Source: Clavibacter sp. B3I6
GTDB taxonomy: Bacteria > Actinomycetota > Actinomycetes > Actinomycetales > Microbacteriaceae
Length of the DNA stretch: 64,000 nt
Reading direction: 5' to 3'
Assembly (NCBI RefSeq): GCF_030816895.1
Contig: NZ_JAUSYL010000001.1
Coordinates: 2,046,001 to 2,110,000, forward strand
Made by a program: the position numbers and the translations under genes. Shown in pieces: positions 8,762-16,558 of the stretch. The notes under the pieces are model-generated. The model did not search any database. It had not been told where the DNA came from and worked only from the letters and a program-made list of their open reading frames with translations. Positions within the stretch are counted from its first letter, which is position 1, and each line of letters opens with the position of its first letter.

Positions 8762-9884
8762 CTACAGCGTGACGACGAGCTTCCGCGCCGAGACGCCCGC
8801 GCGCAGCCGGTCCATGGCGGGCTGGATCGCCTCGAGTCCCGTCCCGACCACCTCCGCCGCGGGTGCGGCGACGTAGCGGCCCTCGGCGAGCGCCGCCGGG
8901 AGGAACCGCTCCCAGAGCATCGGGCCGACCTCGTCGTGCATGAGGGCGCTGCCCCAGATGAAGCTCGCGCGGATCCCGCGGACGCGCGCCCGCAGCATCA
9001 GGGGCGGGTGTCGCGGTGCCCATGCGGATCCCGAGGCGCACGAGCGGGAGGCCGACCCGTCCGCCGCGCGGGAGGGTGTCGAACGACACCGGCGGGCTCG
9101 CCATGCTGACCCGCTTCGCGCCCGTGGCGATCGCGATCTCGACCGCGGGTGCGCCGGATCCGGTGCCGATCGCGAGCACGCCCGCCACCCGGCGGCCGCT
9201 CTCCGCGAGGTGCGCCACGATGTCGCGCACGGCCGTGGGGCTCCGGTAGTCGAACGCGCGGCTCGCGCCGAGCGACGCGACGAGCGCGTGGTTGCGCGGC
9301 GACGCGGTGGTGACCACGTCGTACCCGGCCGCGACGGCGAGCTGGATCGCGTTCACGCCGACGCTCGTGGATCCGCCCCACACCACCACGGTCTCCCCCG
9401 TCGCCGGGGTGGTCGCGTCGGGCAGGCGCAGCCCGAGCTGGCCCGCGCCGAACAGGCCGGATGCGGCGGTGGAGATGCCGAGCGGGAGGACGGCGGCGTC
9501 CTCGAAGGGCATCGCGTCCGGGATCGGGGCGGCGAGGTCGGTGCGGACGACCGCCCGCGACTGGAACCCGCCCTCGGCCTGGTGCCGCCGGCCCTTCTCC
9601 ATGCCCACCGCGTACGCGACGACGCGGTCGCCCACGGCGAAGCGCGTGACCCCGGGGCCGACCTCCTCGACGACGCCCGCGACGTCCTCGCCGAGCACGG
9701 CGGGGTGCGGGAGCCACCGGTACATGAGGTCGCCCATGTGCTGCTTCATGGTGTCGAGCGGGTTGATCGCCACGGCCCGGACGCGGACGGCGACCTCGCC
9801 CTCCCGGGGAGCGGTCCGCGGCGCGGGACCCACGGTGAGGTCGGCGGCGGACGAGGCGAGCCAGGCGGCGGATTCGGTGGGCAC
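8762..9884 (-). pseudogene. MDR-family zinc-less alcohol dehydrogenase / quinone oxidoreductase, frameshifted
   Basis: NAD(P)H-dependent medium-chain oxidoreductase. The GTG start at 9884 has GGAG upstream and leads into GroES-like sequence (VRAVAINPLDTMKQHMGDLMYRWLPHPAVLGEDVAG), then a Rossmann fold (VVVWGGSTSVGVNAIQLA). At about 9000-9010 the frame is lost: the C-terminal 78 residues (RASFIWGSALMHDEVGPMLW to ARKLVVTL) continue in another frame. Removing one G from the GGG at 9006-9008 restores a continuous protein of about 373 residues. There is a single extra base, so this is either recent inactivation or sequence error. The divergent TetR is its likely regulator. Confidence 0.82.
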
Positions 9885-9916
9885 GGCGGATCTCCGATGT
9901 GAGGGTCGCGCTGCCC

Positions 9917-9935
9917 GATGACATCGCGTGTCATC
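9917..9935. promoter_or_regulatory. Operator O1 for the divergent TetR / MDR pair
   Basis: GATGACA and TGTCATC form a perfect inverted repeat around TCGCG. The inner ATGACA is also the -35 element of the tetR-direction promoter. Confidence 0.7.
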
Positions 9936-9945
9936 ACTGTATACA
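9918..9945 (+). promoter_or_regulatory. Promoter for the TetR gene
   Basis: ATGACA (9918-9923) and TATACA (9940-9945) are separated by 16 bp, placing the transcript start near 9952, some 30 nt before the TetR start codon. Confidence 0.6.
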
Positions 9946-9965
9946 CTCATGGCACGTCGTGTCAT
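9938..9965 (-). promoter_or_regulatory. Promoter for the MDR oxidoreductase gene
   Basis: Read on the minus strand, ATGACA (9965-9960) and TATACA (9943-9938) are 16 bp apart. The two opposing -10 elements share the GTATAC palindrome, so the promoters overlap back to back. Confidence 0.6.
9949..9965. promoter_or_regulatory. Operator O2 for the divergent TetR / MDR pair
   Basis: ATGGCA and TGTCAT flank CGTCG; this copy matches O1 with one arm mismatch. Centres of O1 and O2 are 31 bp apart, about three helical turns, so both dimers would sit on the same DNA face. Confidence 0.6.
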
Positions 9966-9980
9966 CACTAGGATCGACGC

Positions 9981-10556
9981 ATGAGCAGATGGCAGCCGGA
10001 CACGCGTGAGCGCCTCGCCGCCGCCGCGCTCGAGCTGTTCCGCGAGCAGGGCTTCTCCGACACGACCGTGCCGCAGATCACCGCCCGCGCCGGCCTCACG
10101 ACCCGCACCTTCTTCCGCCACTTCGCCGACAAGCGCGAGGTGCTCTTCGCCGAGGAGGACGAGCTGCCCGCCCTCGTCACGCGCATCATCCGCGAGGCGG
10201 CACCCGACCGGTCGCCGCTCCAGGTCGTCGAGGACGGCTTCCCGGAGGTCGTCGCGTCGCAGTTCGCCGAGGGGCGGGACGCGCTGCTCGCCCGCAAGCG
10301 CATCATCGTCGCGGACGCGGGGCTGCAGGAGCGCGAGATGCGCAAGGTGCACGCGATGCAGGAGGCCGTGCGGGCGGGCTTCGTGGAGCGCGGGGTGGAT
10401 CCGCTCACCGCCGTCCTCGTGGCCCACGCGACCGCCACCGTCTTCGGCGTCTCCATCGGCCGCTGGCTCTCGGAGGGCGGCCCCGACACCGACCTCGCCG
10501 CCGTGCTGCACGACACGCTCGACTCCTTCCGCCGGCTGATGGCGGCGGGCGCGTGA
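9981..10556 (+). CDS. TetR-family transcriptional repressor
   Basis: 191-residue regulator with an N-terminal helix-turn-helix (residues 8-52, including GFSDTTVPQITARAGLTTRTFFRHFADKREVLF) and a variable C-terminal ligand domain. It faces the MDR oxidoreductase gene across a 96-bp region holding two near-identical operators and two symmetric promoters, so it very likely represses itself and that gene. AGGA precedes ATG 9981. Its stop overlaps the next start (TGATG). The inducer is unknown. Confidence 0.9.
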   Translation: MSRWQPDTRERLAAAALELFREQGFSDTTVPQITARAGLTTRTFFRHFADKREVLFAEEDELPALVTRIIREAAPDRSPLQVVEDGFPEVVASQFAEGRDALLARKRIIVADAGLQEREMRKVHAMQEAVRAGFVERGVDPLTAVLVAHATATVFGVSIGRWLSEGGPDTDLAAVLHDTLDSFRRLMAAGA

Positions 10557-10783
10557 TGCGCGTCACCTACGACCCGGCTGCGGACGCCGCGTACGTCGAG
10601 CTCGCCGGGCCCCTCGCCGACGGGGAGGCGGCCACGACGATCCACTCGATCGCGACCCCGGGCGACCGCGGCGAGGTCGCCCTCGACTTCGACGCCGACG
10701 GGCGCCTCCTCGGCATCGAGGTGCTGTGCGCGAGCGCGGTGCTGCCGGCGGCGGTGCTGGCGGGAGCGGCTCGGCTCGGCTAG
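10556..10783 (+). CDS. DUF2283 small protein
   Basis: 75-residue protein beginning with MRVTYDPAADAAYVEL and containing EVALDFDADGRLLGIEVL, the hallmark of DUF2283. Function is not known. The start overlaps the TetR stop (TGATG), giving translational coupling. Its stop codon TAG is shared in antiparallel with the stop of the DUF2200 gene, so the two genes end on the same CTAG. Confidence 0.8.
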   Translation: MRVTYDPAADAAYVELAGPLADGEAATTIHSIATPGDRGEVALDFDADGRLLGIEVLCASAVLPAAVLAGAARLG

Positions 10784-11121
10784 CTCCGCAGCACCTTCGC
10801 CATCGGCCGGCCGCGGGCGATCTCGTCGACCAGCTTGTCGAGGATCCGGATCTCCTTCATGAGCGGGTCCTCGATCTCCTCGATGCGGACCCCGCAGATC
10901 ACGCCGCGCACCTCGTCGGCGAGCGGGTTCTGGCGCGCGGCGGCGAAGAAGTCCTGGAACGTCGTCTCCGCGTCGAGGTGGTGCTGCAGCTCGGCGGCGT
11001 CGAAGCCGGTGAGCCAGGTGATCGCCTCGTCGACCTCCGCGCGCGTGCGGCCCTTCCGCTCCACCTTCTTCACGTAGAGCACGTGGACAGCCGCGAACGG
11101 CGTCGTGTAGATGCGGTGCAT
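10780..11121 (-). CDS. DUF2200 family protein
   Basis: 113-residue protein with the family signature HRIYTTPFAAVHVLYVKKVERKGRT near the N-terminus and EVDEAITWLTGFD in the middle. The body is predicted all helical. Function is unknown. It converges on the DUF2283 gene with stop codons overlapping by four bases, leaving no space for a terminator between them. Confidence 0.82.
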   Translation of the reverse strand: MHRIYTTPFAAVHVLYVKKVERKGRTRAEVDEAITWLTGFDAAELQHHLDAETTFQDFFAAARQNPLADEVRGVICGVRIEEIEDPLMKEIRILDKLVDEIARGRPMAKVLRS

Positions 11122-11189
11122 GACCGGAGCGTAGGCCGATGGGCATGATGGATCCAGCCCCGGTTTCCGGACCCGACGAGAGGCATGGC

Positions 11190-11336
11190 ATGAGCACGGA
11201 CGACGAGACGTCCTACGTGATGAGGAACCCCGTAGGCGCCGCTCGCCTCCTGGCCGCGATCGAACGCGCCCGTCGTGGTGAGTTCACTGCGCACGATCTG
11301 ACGGAGCCGACGGAGCCCGACGCGACTCGGGAATGA
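11190..11336 (+). CDS. Short YefM/Phd antitoxin-like peptide, orphan
   Basis: 48-residue peptide. The segment ETSYVMRNPVGAARLLAAIERARRGE closely resembles the C-terminal, toxin-neutralising tail of YefM antitoxins (pattern ETxYLLRSPANAxRLLxAIExxRxG). The N-terminal DNA-binding fold of about 50 residues that normally precedes it is absent, and no RelE/YoeB-type toxin follows. ATG at 11190 has a GAGAGG site; an in-frame ATG at 11139 would add 17 residues of unrelated sequence. It may be a relic of a toxin-antitoxin locus or a free-standing antidote peptide. Confidence 0.55.
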   Translation: MSTDDETSYVMRNPVGAARLLAAIERARRGEFTAHDLTEPTEPDATRE

Positions 11337-11415
11337 ACGGCTGCCCCGCCACCGTTCCCACTCCATGCAGACGCATCCACCTGGATGCCGTCGCCACGAG
11401 CACCGAGGAGCGGGC

Positions 11416-12465
11416 ATGTCCACCAAGATCGGCTTCCTGTCGTTCAACCACTGGCAGGACGTGCGCGGATCCCGCGTCCGCACCGCCCAGGACTCCCTCC
11501 TCCAGTCGATCGACCTCGCGGTCGCGGCCGAGGAGATCGGCATCGACGGCGCGTACTTCCGCGTGCACCACTTCGCGCCGCAGCAGGCGGCGCCGTTCCC
11601 GCTGCTGGCCGCCATCGCGAGCCGCACCAGCCGGATCGAGATCGGCACCGGCGTCGTCGACATGCGCTACGAGAACCCCCTCTACATGGCGGAGGAGGCG
11701 GCCATGACCGACCTCATCTCCAACCGCCGGGTGCAGCTCGGCATCAGCCGCGGATCGCCCGAGCAGGTCGAGGCCGGCTACGAGTCGTTCGGGTACGTGC
11801 CGCGCGACGGCGAGACCGACGCCGACATGGCCCGCCGCCACACGGGCCTCTTCCTCCGCGCGCTCGAGGGCGAGGAACTCGCCGACGGCGCCCCGCAGCG
11901 CGGCATGGTCGCGGGTCGTGTCGCCCTCACTCCGCAGTCGCCGGGCCTCCGCGAGCGGATCTGGTGGGGCGCCGGCACGCGCGCCACGGGCAAGTGGGCG
12001 GCCGAGCAGGGCATGAACCTCATGTCGTCGACGCTCCTCTCGGAGGACACCGGCGTGCCGCTCGACGTGCTCCAGGCCGAGCAGATCCAGCAGTTCCGCG
12101 ACGGCTGGGCCGTCGCCGGGCACGCGTGGGAGCCGCGCGTGAGCGTGAGCCGCAGCATCATCCCCATCGTCGACGACGAGTCGGCAGCGTTCTTCGGGAT
12201 CCGCGCGCAGATCGAGGGCCGGGACCAGGTCGGCGAGGTCGGCGGCGAGAAGTGGCGCTTCGGCCGCTCCTACATCGGCACGCCTGAGCGCCTCATCGAG
12301 GAGCTCGGCGCCGACCAGGCCATCGCCGCGGCGGACACCCTCCTCGTCACGATCCCCAACCAGCTCGGCGTGGACTTCAACCTCCGCTCGCTCGCCGCGA
12401 TCAAGCAGATCGGCGAGGCGCTGGGGTGGGACCGGGCCGAGGAGTCGGTGGGCGCGCCCGCCTGA
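11416..12465 (+). CDS. LLM-class flavin-dependent oxidoreductase
   Basis: 349-residue luciferase-like monooxygenase expected to use FMNH2 or F420H2. Family marks include IGIDGAYFRVHHFAPQQAAPFPLLAAIASRT near residues 40-70, IEIGTGVVDMRYENPLYMAEEAAMTD near 75-100, LGISRGSPEQV near 110 and IGTPERLIEEL near 290. The N-terminus MSTKIGFLSFNHW fits family starts, with GAGGAG upstream of ATG 11416. It is a single gene; substrate unknown. Confidence 0.87.
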   Translation: MSTKIGFLSFNHWQDVRGSRVRTAQDSLLQSIDLAVAAEEIGIDGAYFRVHHFAPQQAAPFPLLAAIASRTSRIEIGTGVVDMRYENPLYMAEEAAMTDLISNRRVQLGISRGSPEQVEAGYESFGYVPRDGETDADMARRHTGLFLRALEGEELADGAPQRGMVAGRVALTPQSPGLRERIWWGAGTRATGKWAAEQGMNLMSSTLLSEDTGVPLDVLQAEQIQQFRDGWAVAGHAWEPRVSVSRSIIPIVDDESAAFFGIRAQIEGRDQVGEVGGEKWRFGRSYIGTPERLIEELGADQAIAAADTLLVTIPNQLGVDFNLRSLAAIKQIGEALGWDRAEESVGAPA

Positions 12466-12472
12466 TCCGTCG

Positions 12473-12516
12473 CTGACGCGGGCGCCGCCTCCTCCCGGGA
12501 GAGTGCCCGCCGTCAG
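12473..12516. terminator. Possible hairpin between convergent LLM gene and arfB
   Basis: CTGACG(C)GGGC pairs with GCCCG(C)CGTCAG around a loop of about 20 nt with small bulges. It overlaps the arfB stop codon. This is a weak candidate. Confidence 0.3.
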
Positions 12517-12935
12517 TCGCCAGTGGGCCGCTTGCGCTGCTGCTTCGTGGCGGACCGCTGCGTCTTGGCCGCGAGGCGGCGGCGCTGGGAGCCCCGCGTG
12601 GGACGTGTCGCGCGGCGTTGCGCGGCGTCCGGCGCCAGGGCGTCGGCCACGATCTCGCGGAGCGCGTCGATCGCGGCGACGCGGTTCCGCAGCTGCGAGC
12701 GCTGCTCGGACACCGTCACCGTGATGGTCCCCGCGACCAGTCGCCGGCCGAGCCGCTCGAGGATCCGCTCCCGCTGCGCCTCGGCCAGCACGAGCGATCC
12801 GACGACGTCCCACGTGAGCTGGACGCGGCTGTCCGAGGTGTTGACGTGCTGCCCGCCGGGACCGGACGACCGCGAGAACCGCCACTGCAGCTCGGCCGCC
12901 GGGATGGTCAGCGCCGGCGACACCACGAGATCCAT
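12513..12935 (-). CDS. arfB: Peptidyl-tRNA hydrolase ArfB, ribosome rescue factor
   Basis: 140-residue release-factor homologue that frees stalled ribosomes without a stop codon. The catalytic GGQ motif is at residues 27-29 within SRSSGPGGQHVNTSDSRVQL, and the basic C-terminal tail (RGSQRRRLAAKTQRSATKQQRKRP) that reads the empty mRNA channel is intact. Length matches the E. coli protein. ATG 12935 is chosen because the family begins just before MDLVVSPALTIPAAEL; upstream sequence in frame is not conserved in character. Confidence 0.93.
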   Translation of the reverse strand: MDLVVSPALTIPAAELQWRFSRSSGPGGQHVNTSDSRVQLTWDVVGSLVLAEAQRERILERLGRRLVAGTITVTVSEQRSQLRNRVAAIDALREIVADALAPDAAQRRATRPTRGSQRRRLAAKTQRSATKQQRKRPTGD

Positions 12936-13004
12936 GCGGCAAGGGTCGCACGAGGTCGGTGCGCCCACCGCACGACCTGGTTCGACCCCGTCAGCTGACG
13001 CACG

Positions 13005-13047
13005 CTCCGGGGTGGTGAGCGGCGCGAGGCCGCTCATCACCCCGGAG
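13005..13047. terminator. Long hairpin downstream of the protease gene
   Basis: A 19-bp stem (13005-13023 with 13029-13047) has a single G-T position and a 5-nt loop. It forms, with the next hairpin, a tandem terminator for the minus-strand protease gene. Confidence 0.65.
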
Positions 13048-13052
13048 CAGGA

Positions 13053-13080
13053 CCGGGACCGCCCACGAGGGCGGTCCCGG
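13053..13080. terminator. 12-bp perfect hairpin, first terminator after the protease gene
   Basis: CCGGGACCGCCC pairs with GGGCGGTCCCGG around ACGA, 42 nt past the protease stop codon. Confidence 0.7.
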
Positions 13081-13121
13081 CCGTGTCCATCGATCTCGAT
13101 GAGTCCGTCAGGGTGCGGTGG

Positions 13122-14069
13122 TCACTCGCGGAAGGCCGCCACCCTGTCGTACACCGACTTCTCCGTGGCCTGCCAGATGGGTCCGAGGACGTGCGAGTAG
13201 TCCGCGTAGCGCTCGGCGACGTTGGCGAACTGCGGGCCGTTCGCGTCATCACCCGCGAAGACGGGGCCTCCGGAGACGCCCTCGTTCATGTCGCAGCGAA
13301 GGGCGATCTGCTCTGCTGAGTAGGCCTCCCCGACCCCGCGGCAGCGCTCGAGGTGCTCACCGTCGAAACGGAGGCTCGCCGGGTAGCCGTACGCCGTCGA
13401 GGCACGGGTAGCGCTCTGGTCGAAGAGGACGGGGGACGCACCGACCACGCTCGTGATGTCGTCGCCGGCGTCGTTCAGGCCGACGGCGAGGAAGGCGGTG
13501 TCATCCTCTTGGGCGTCGTTATTCTTCTCGTACCAATCGGGAGTCGTCTGCCCGTAGATCACGGGCCACGCTCCGTATGCGGATTCGCCGGATTCGTACG
13601 CCGGATAGAAGACGATGTTCGTCGACCAGCCGTGCTTCTGAGTGAGGCAGTGGCCGGCCGTGGCCAGGGTCGAGCGGTTCGCCGACTGGACGACGTTGGC
13701 CGAGCAGCCGTAGCCAGCGCCGTTCTGCGTGTAGAAGATGGTGCCGATGTGAGGGACCGGCGCGACCTGCTCCGCTCGGGGGATGGCCGCTGCGGCGCTC
13801 GAGCTCACGCTGTCGCTCTCGCTCCCGGATGCGGTGGTGGTCGCATCCAGCGCTGCTGCACGGCGTTCCGGGGTCCAGTAGTCCAGAGCTCTCTGAGCCG
13901 CATCGGCATCGATGCGGATCGAGGCGACCGCGGATGCGGACGGAGTGGCGCCGCTTCCTCCGCTGGCGGCCCACGCCGATGGGGCGGTGGAGCAGAGCGC
14001 GACGGCGACGCACGCGACAGCCACGGCGCGGCTCCCTCGTCGAAGGGATGAGGAACGGTGAGAGTGCAT
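13122..14069 (-). CDS. Secreted trypsin-like serine protease
   Basis: 315-residue S1-fold protease. A signal peptide covers residues 1-34 (basic start, hydrophobic core, cleavage near SAWA-A), followed by a pro-region to about 105. The catalytic triad reads His140 in TAGHC, Asp190 in EDDTAF and Ser266 in GVSGGP. Cysteines at 122/141 and 243/259 can pair. The segment NIVFYPAYESGESAYG recalls V8-like and related exported peptidases. ATG at 14069 follows AAAGG. Plant-associated Clavibacter carry many exported S1 proteases with roles in host interaction, but this one lacks an obvious tie to the Pat-1 group. It has tandem hairpins downstream. Confidence 0.87.
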   Translation of the reverse strand: MHSHRSSSLRRGSRAVAVACVAVALCSTAPSAWAASGGSGATPSASAVASIRIDADAAQRALDYWTPERRAAALDATTTASGSESDSVSSSAAAAIPRAEQVAPVPHIGTIFYTQNGAGYGCSANVVQSANRSTLATAGHCLTQKHGWSTNIVFYPAYESGESAYGAWPVIYGQTTPDWYEKNNDAQEDDTAFLAVGLNDAGDDITSVVGASPVLFDQSATRASTAYGYPASLRFDGEHLERCRGVGEAYSAEQIALRCDMNEGVSGGPVFAGDDANGPQFANVAERYADYSHVLGPIWQATEKSVYDRVAAFRE

Positions 14070-14389
14070 GATCAGCCTTTCGATGGCGCCACGGAGTGAC
14101 GACGGAAGCGCCGACGAGCGTCGGCGAGTGAGTGGTGCGTCTGGTGCGGGAAGCCGAGACGAGCGACGGCTTCGCGCGTGCATGCGGTGCCGTGCCGGCT
14201 CGAGCACCGCCTGCGTGCATCTGCATCTGCATTCGGCAGGAGGGCTTGGGGCTGAATGGTTCTCCGCCACGGGAGATCCTGCTCAGACTGCTCACAGGCG
14301 AGCGTGCTGCCGCCTGACCCACGGGGATTCGAATCGACGCCCCGGTCAGGGAGGGGTCGCGCACCCGCGGGGCGAGCTCCGGGAGACGG
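14070..14389. other. Non-coding leader region of the protease gene
   Basis: About 320 bp with no convincing gene on either strand. It holds a 7-bp hairpin-capable repeat (CGCCGAC GAGC GTCGGCG, 14109-14126) and a short TGCATC direct repeat near 14214-14232. The base composition is less GC-biased than in the neighbours, which fits a regulated 5' region. Confidence 0.5.
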
Positions 14390-15238
14390 TCAGCGGGTCG
14401 CCGGCGCCTCCACCGCATCCGGCCGCCGGGCCGTCAGGTACAGCCGGTGCGCCGTGATCACGAGGGCGAGCCACGCACCGCTGAGGAAGAAGGCCGCGAG
14501 CACGTCGGTGAACCAGTGGTGGCCGAGGTACACGCGGGAGATGCCGACGGTCACGGCGAAGACCACCGCCAGCGTGATCGAGAGCACGCGGGTCGCGCGG
14601 CGGTGCTGCCGGAGGAGGAGCACGTAGGCCAGGATCCCGGCGATGGCGACCGCGTTCAGCGTGTGGCCGCTCGGGAACGACGGCGACGTCTCGTACGGCG
14701 GCACCGCGTCGGCGAGGTCGGGGCGGGCGCGACCGATGATGTTCTTCCCCGCGATGGTGAGCAGCAGGGATCCGGTGCCCGCGGCCGTCACGAGGATGAT
14801 CGGCGTCCATGAGCGGCGCCGGATGGCCAGGAACAGCATCGTCACGACCGCGATGATGGGCATGATCACGACGCCCGCGATGTCCGTGTACGCCGTCGCC
14901 GCGATGTCGAGCCCCGGCGAGCGGAGCCCGAGCATGAAGGCGAGGAGCGGCTTGTCCAGGCCGGCGACCCCGTCGGCGTCGGTGACGCTGTCGTAGACCT
15001 GCGCGGCGATCGCGGAGAGGCCCACGGCGAGCGCGAGGCCCACCAGCAGCGTGATGACGAGGGCGGCGTGCGGGCCCAGCACGCGCATGATCCGCTGCAC
15101 GACGCGGGCGAGGATCCGCCCGACGGGCGTCACCCAGCGCGTGAGGTCGCGGTCGCCGAGGAAGCGGTCCTGCCGCAGCTCCCCCTCCACGCCCTGCTCG
15201 GTCGGGTCGAGGGGCCGCAGCCCGCGCGCGTCGCTCAT
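14390..15238 (-). CDS. PAP2-family membrane phosphatase
   Basis: 282-residue integral membrane phosphatase, probably acting on lipid or isoprenoid diphosphates such as undecaprenyl pyrophosphate. The three catalytic motifs are present: KNIIGRARP, SFPSGHT and SRVYLGHHWFTD. Six membrane helices are predicted, with a long polar N-terminus of about 50 residues. ATG 15238 has GAGGA upstream. It is transcribed on the minus strand downstream of the MFS gene with a 40-bp gap, so it may be cotranscribed. Confidence 0.9.
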   Translation of the reverse strand: MSDARGLRPLDPTEQGVEGELRQDRFLGDRDLTRWVTPVGRILARVVQRIMRVLGPHAALVITLLVGLALAVGLSAIAAQVYDSVTDADGVAGLDKPLLAFMLGLRSPGLDIAATAYTDIAGVVIMPIIAVVTMLFLAIRRRSWTPIILVTAAGTGSLLLTIAGKNIIGRARPDLADAVPPYETSPSFPSGHTLNAVAIAGILAYVLLLRQHRRATRVLSITLAVVFAVTVGISRVYLGHHWFTDVLAAFFLSGAWLALVITAHRLYLTARRPDAVEAPATR

Positions 15239-15278
15239 GTGGTTCCTCACGTCCGCGGAACGGATCCGCCCCTCGACG

Positions 15279-16481
15279 TTACCCAGGTGCGCGGGGAGAC
15301 GACCGCCGCGACCGGAACGCGGGCGCGAGCAGCGCACCCACGAGGAACAGCACGGCGACCGGCCACAGCGCGGGGAGGATCCCGAACCCCTGGGCCAGCA
15401 GGCCGATGAGCGGCGGCCCGACGAAGCCGGCCACGTACCCGACGCTCGCGACGAGGGTCACGCGCGCGGTGGGATCGTCGCCCTCGGCCGCGGCGGACAT
15501 CCCGAGCGGGAACCCCATCGAGACGCCGACGGACCAGAGCACCACGCCGATCACGAGCGGCACCGTGCCGAGGTCGACGATGAAGAGGGCGACGCCCGCG
15601 AGGCCGAGGGCGGAGGTCCACCGGATCACGGCGGCCCGGCCGAAGCGGTCGACGAGCGGGCCGGCCGCCACCCGGACGACCACCTGCGCCGCCGCGTAGA
15701 TCGCGATCGCGGCGGCGGCGAAGGCCTCGGGACGTCCCATCGCGTCGCGGACCGCGACGCTGATCCAGCCGTTCGCTGCGCCCTCGCCGAGCTCGGCCCC
15801 GAGCATCACGACGCCGATCGCGAGCAGGCGGGCGTCGACGTGAGGCGCGCGCCGGACGCGCGCCTCCCCGCGCCGCCGTCGCGCGCGTCGCGTCCCCCGG
15901 CTCCCGACCGGCACCGCGCGCACCAGCACCACCCCGGCGGCCGCGATGACGACGGCCTGCGCGACGAGCTGCGCCTGCGGCGTGATCCCGACGGCCGCGC
16001 ACGCCGCGCCCACGCCCGCCCCGAGGACGGCGCCCGCGGGCCAGGCCGCGTGCATCAGCGGCATGAGGGTACGGCGCGCCAGCCGCTCGATGACCGCGCC
16101 GTCGATGTTGAGGAGCACGTCCAGCGCGCCGAGGCCGATGCCGGCGACGGCGAAGCCGACGAGGAGCACCGATACGCTCCCGACCGCGACGCCGGCGCCC
16201 ACGGTCGCGACGCCCGCGGCCATGAGGAGGGCCGCCGTGGCGAGCGACCGCCGCGCTCCCCCGCCGCCGAGGAGCAGCCGGGAGGCGAGGAGACCGGCGC
16301 CGGATCCCGCGGTCGTCGCGAGGAGCACGAACCCCAGCTCCGCGTCGTCGAGCTCGAGGCCCGCGCGGATCGCGGGCAGCCGGGCCGCCCAGCTCGACAG
16401 CGTGAAGCCGCCGAGCGCGAAGCCCGCGAGGATCGCGAGGAGCCAGCGCCGCCGCGCGTGCTCGGGGTCGATCCGTTCCAT
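15279..16481 (-). CDS. MFS transporter
   Basis: 400-residue major facilitator with about 12 hydrophobic helices, including GFALGGFTLSSWAARLPAIRAGLELDDAELGFVLL at the N-terminus and RFGRAAVIRW after helix 8. The pattern resembles the small family of inner-membrane exporters or sugar-type permeases related to YbjJ. An excellent GGAGG site precedes ATG 16481, and a 7-4-7 palindrome lies immediately upstream of it, suggesting direct repression. The gene follows the TetR gene on the same strand. Substrate is unknown. Confidence 0.85.
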   Translation of the reverse strand: MERIDPEHARRRWLLAILAGFALGGFTLSSWAARLPAIRAGLELDDAELGFVLLATTAGSGAGLLASRLLLGGGGARRSLATAALLMAAGVATVGAGVAVGSVSVLLVGFAVAGIGLGALDVLLNIDGAVIERLARRTLMPLMHAAWPAGAVLGAGVGAACAAVGITPQAQLVAQAVVIAAAGVVLVRAVPVGSRGTRRARRRRGEARVRRAPHVDARLLAIGVVMLGAELGEGAANGWISVAVRDAMGRPEAFAAAAIAIYAAAQVVVRVAAGPLVDRFGRAAVIRWTSALGLAGVALFIVDLGTVPLVIGVVLWSVGVSMGFPLGMSAAAEGDDPTARVTLVASVGYVAGFVGPPLIGLLAQGFGILPALWPVAVLFLVGALLAPAFRSRRSSPRAPG

Positions 16482-16490
16482 GCCGCCTCC

Positions 16491-16508
16491 GTTTACAACG
16501 CTGTAAAC
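16491..16508. promoter_or_regulatory. Perfect 7-4-7 palindrome upstream of MFS gene
   Basis: GTTTACA ACGC TGTAAAC ends 10 bp before the MFS start codon and abuts its ribosome site. It is A/T-rich against a GC background. Its shape suits a TetR- or LacI-like dimer. Confidence 0.65.
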
Positions 16509-16558
16509 CGAGCCTAGGGGGTGCGGACGACGACGGATCCGTCGACGTGCCGAGCGGC

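Noticed and set aside
13122..14069. Assignment to the Pat-1/Chp protease family
   Set aside because: The triad is shared by all S1 enzymes; the remaining sequence fits V8-like exported peptidases at least as well.
14300..14345. Sequence resembling a tRNA T-arm (GGGGATTCGAATC)
   Set aside because: No matching acceptor, D or anticodon arms could be built around it.
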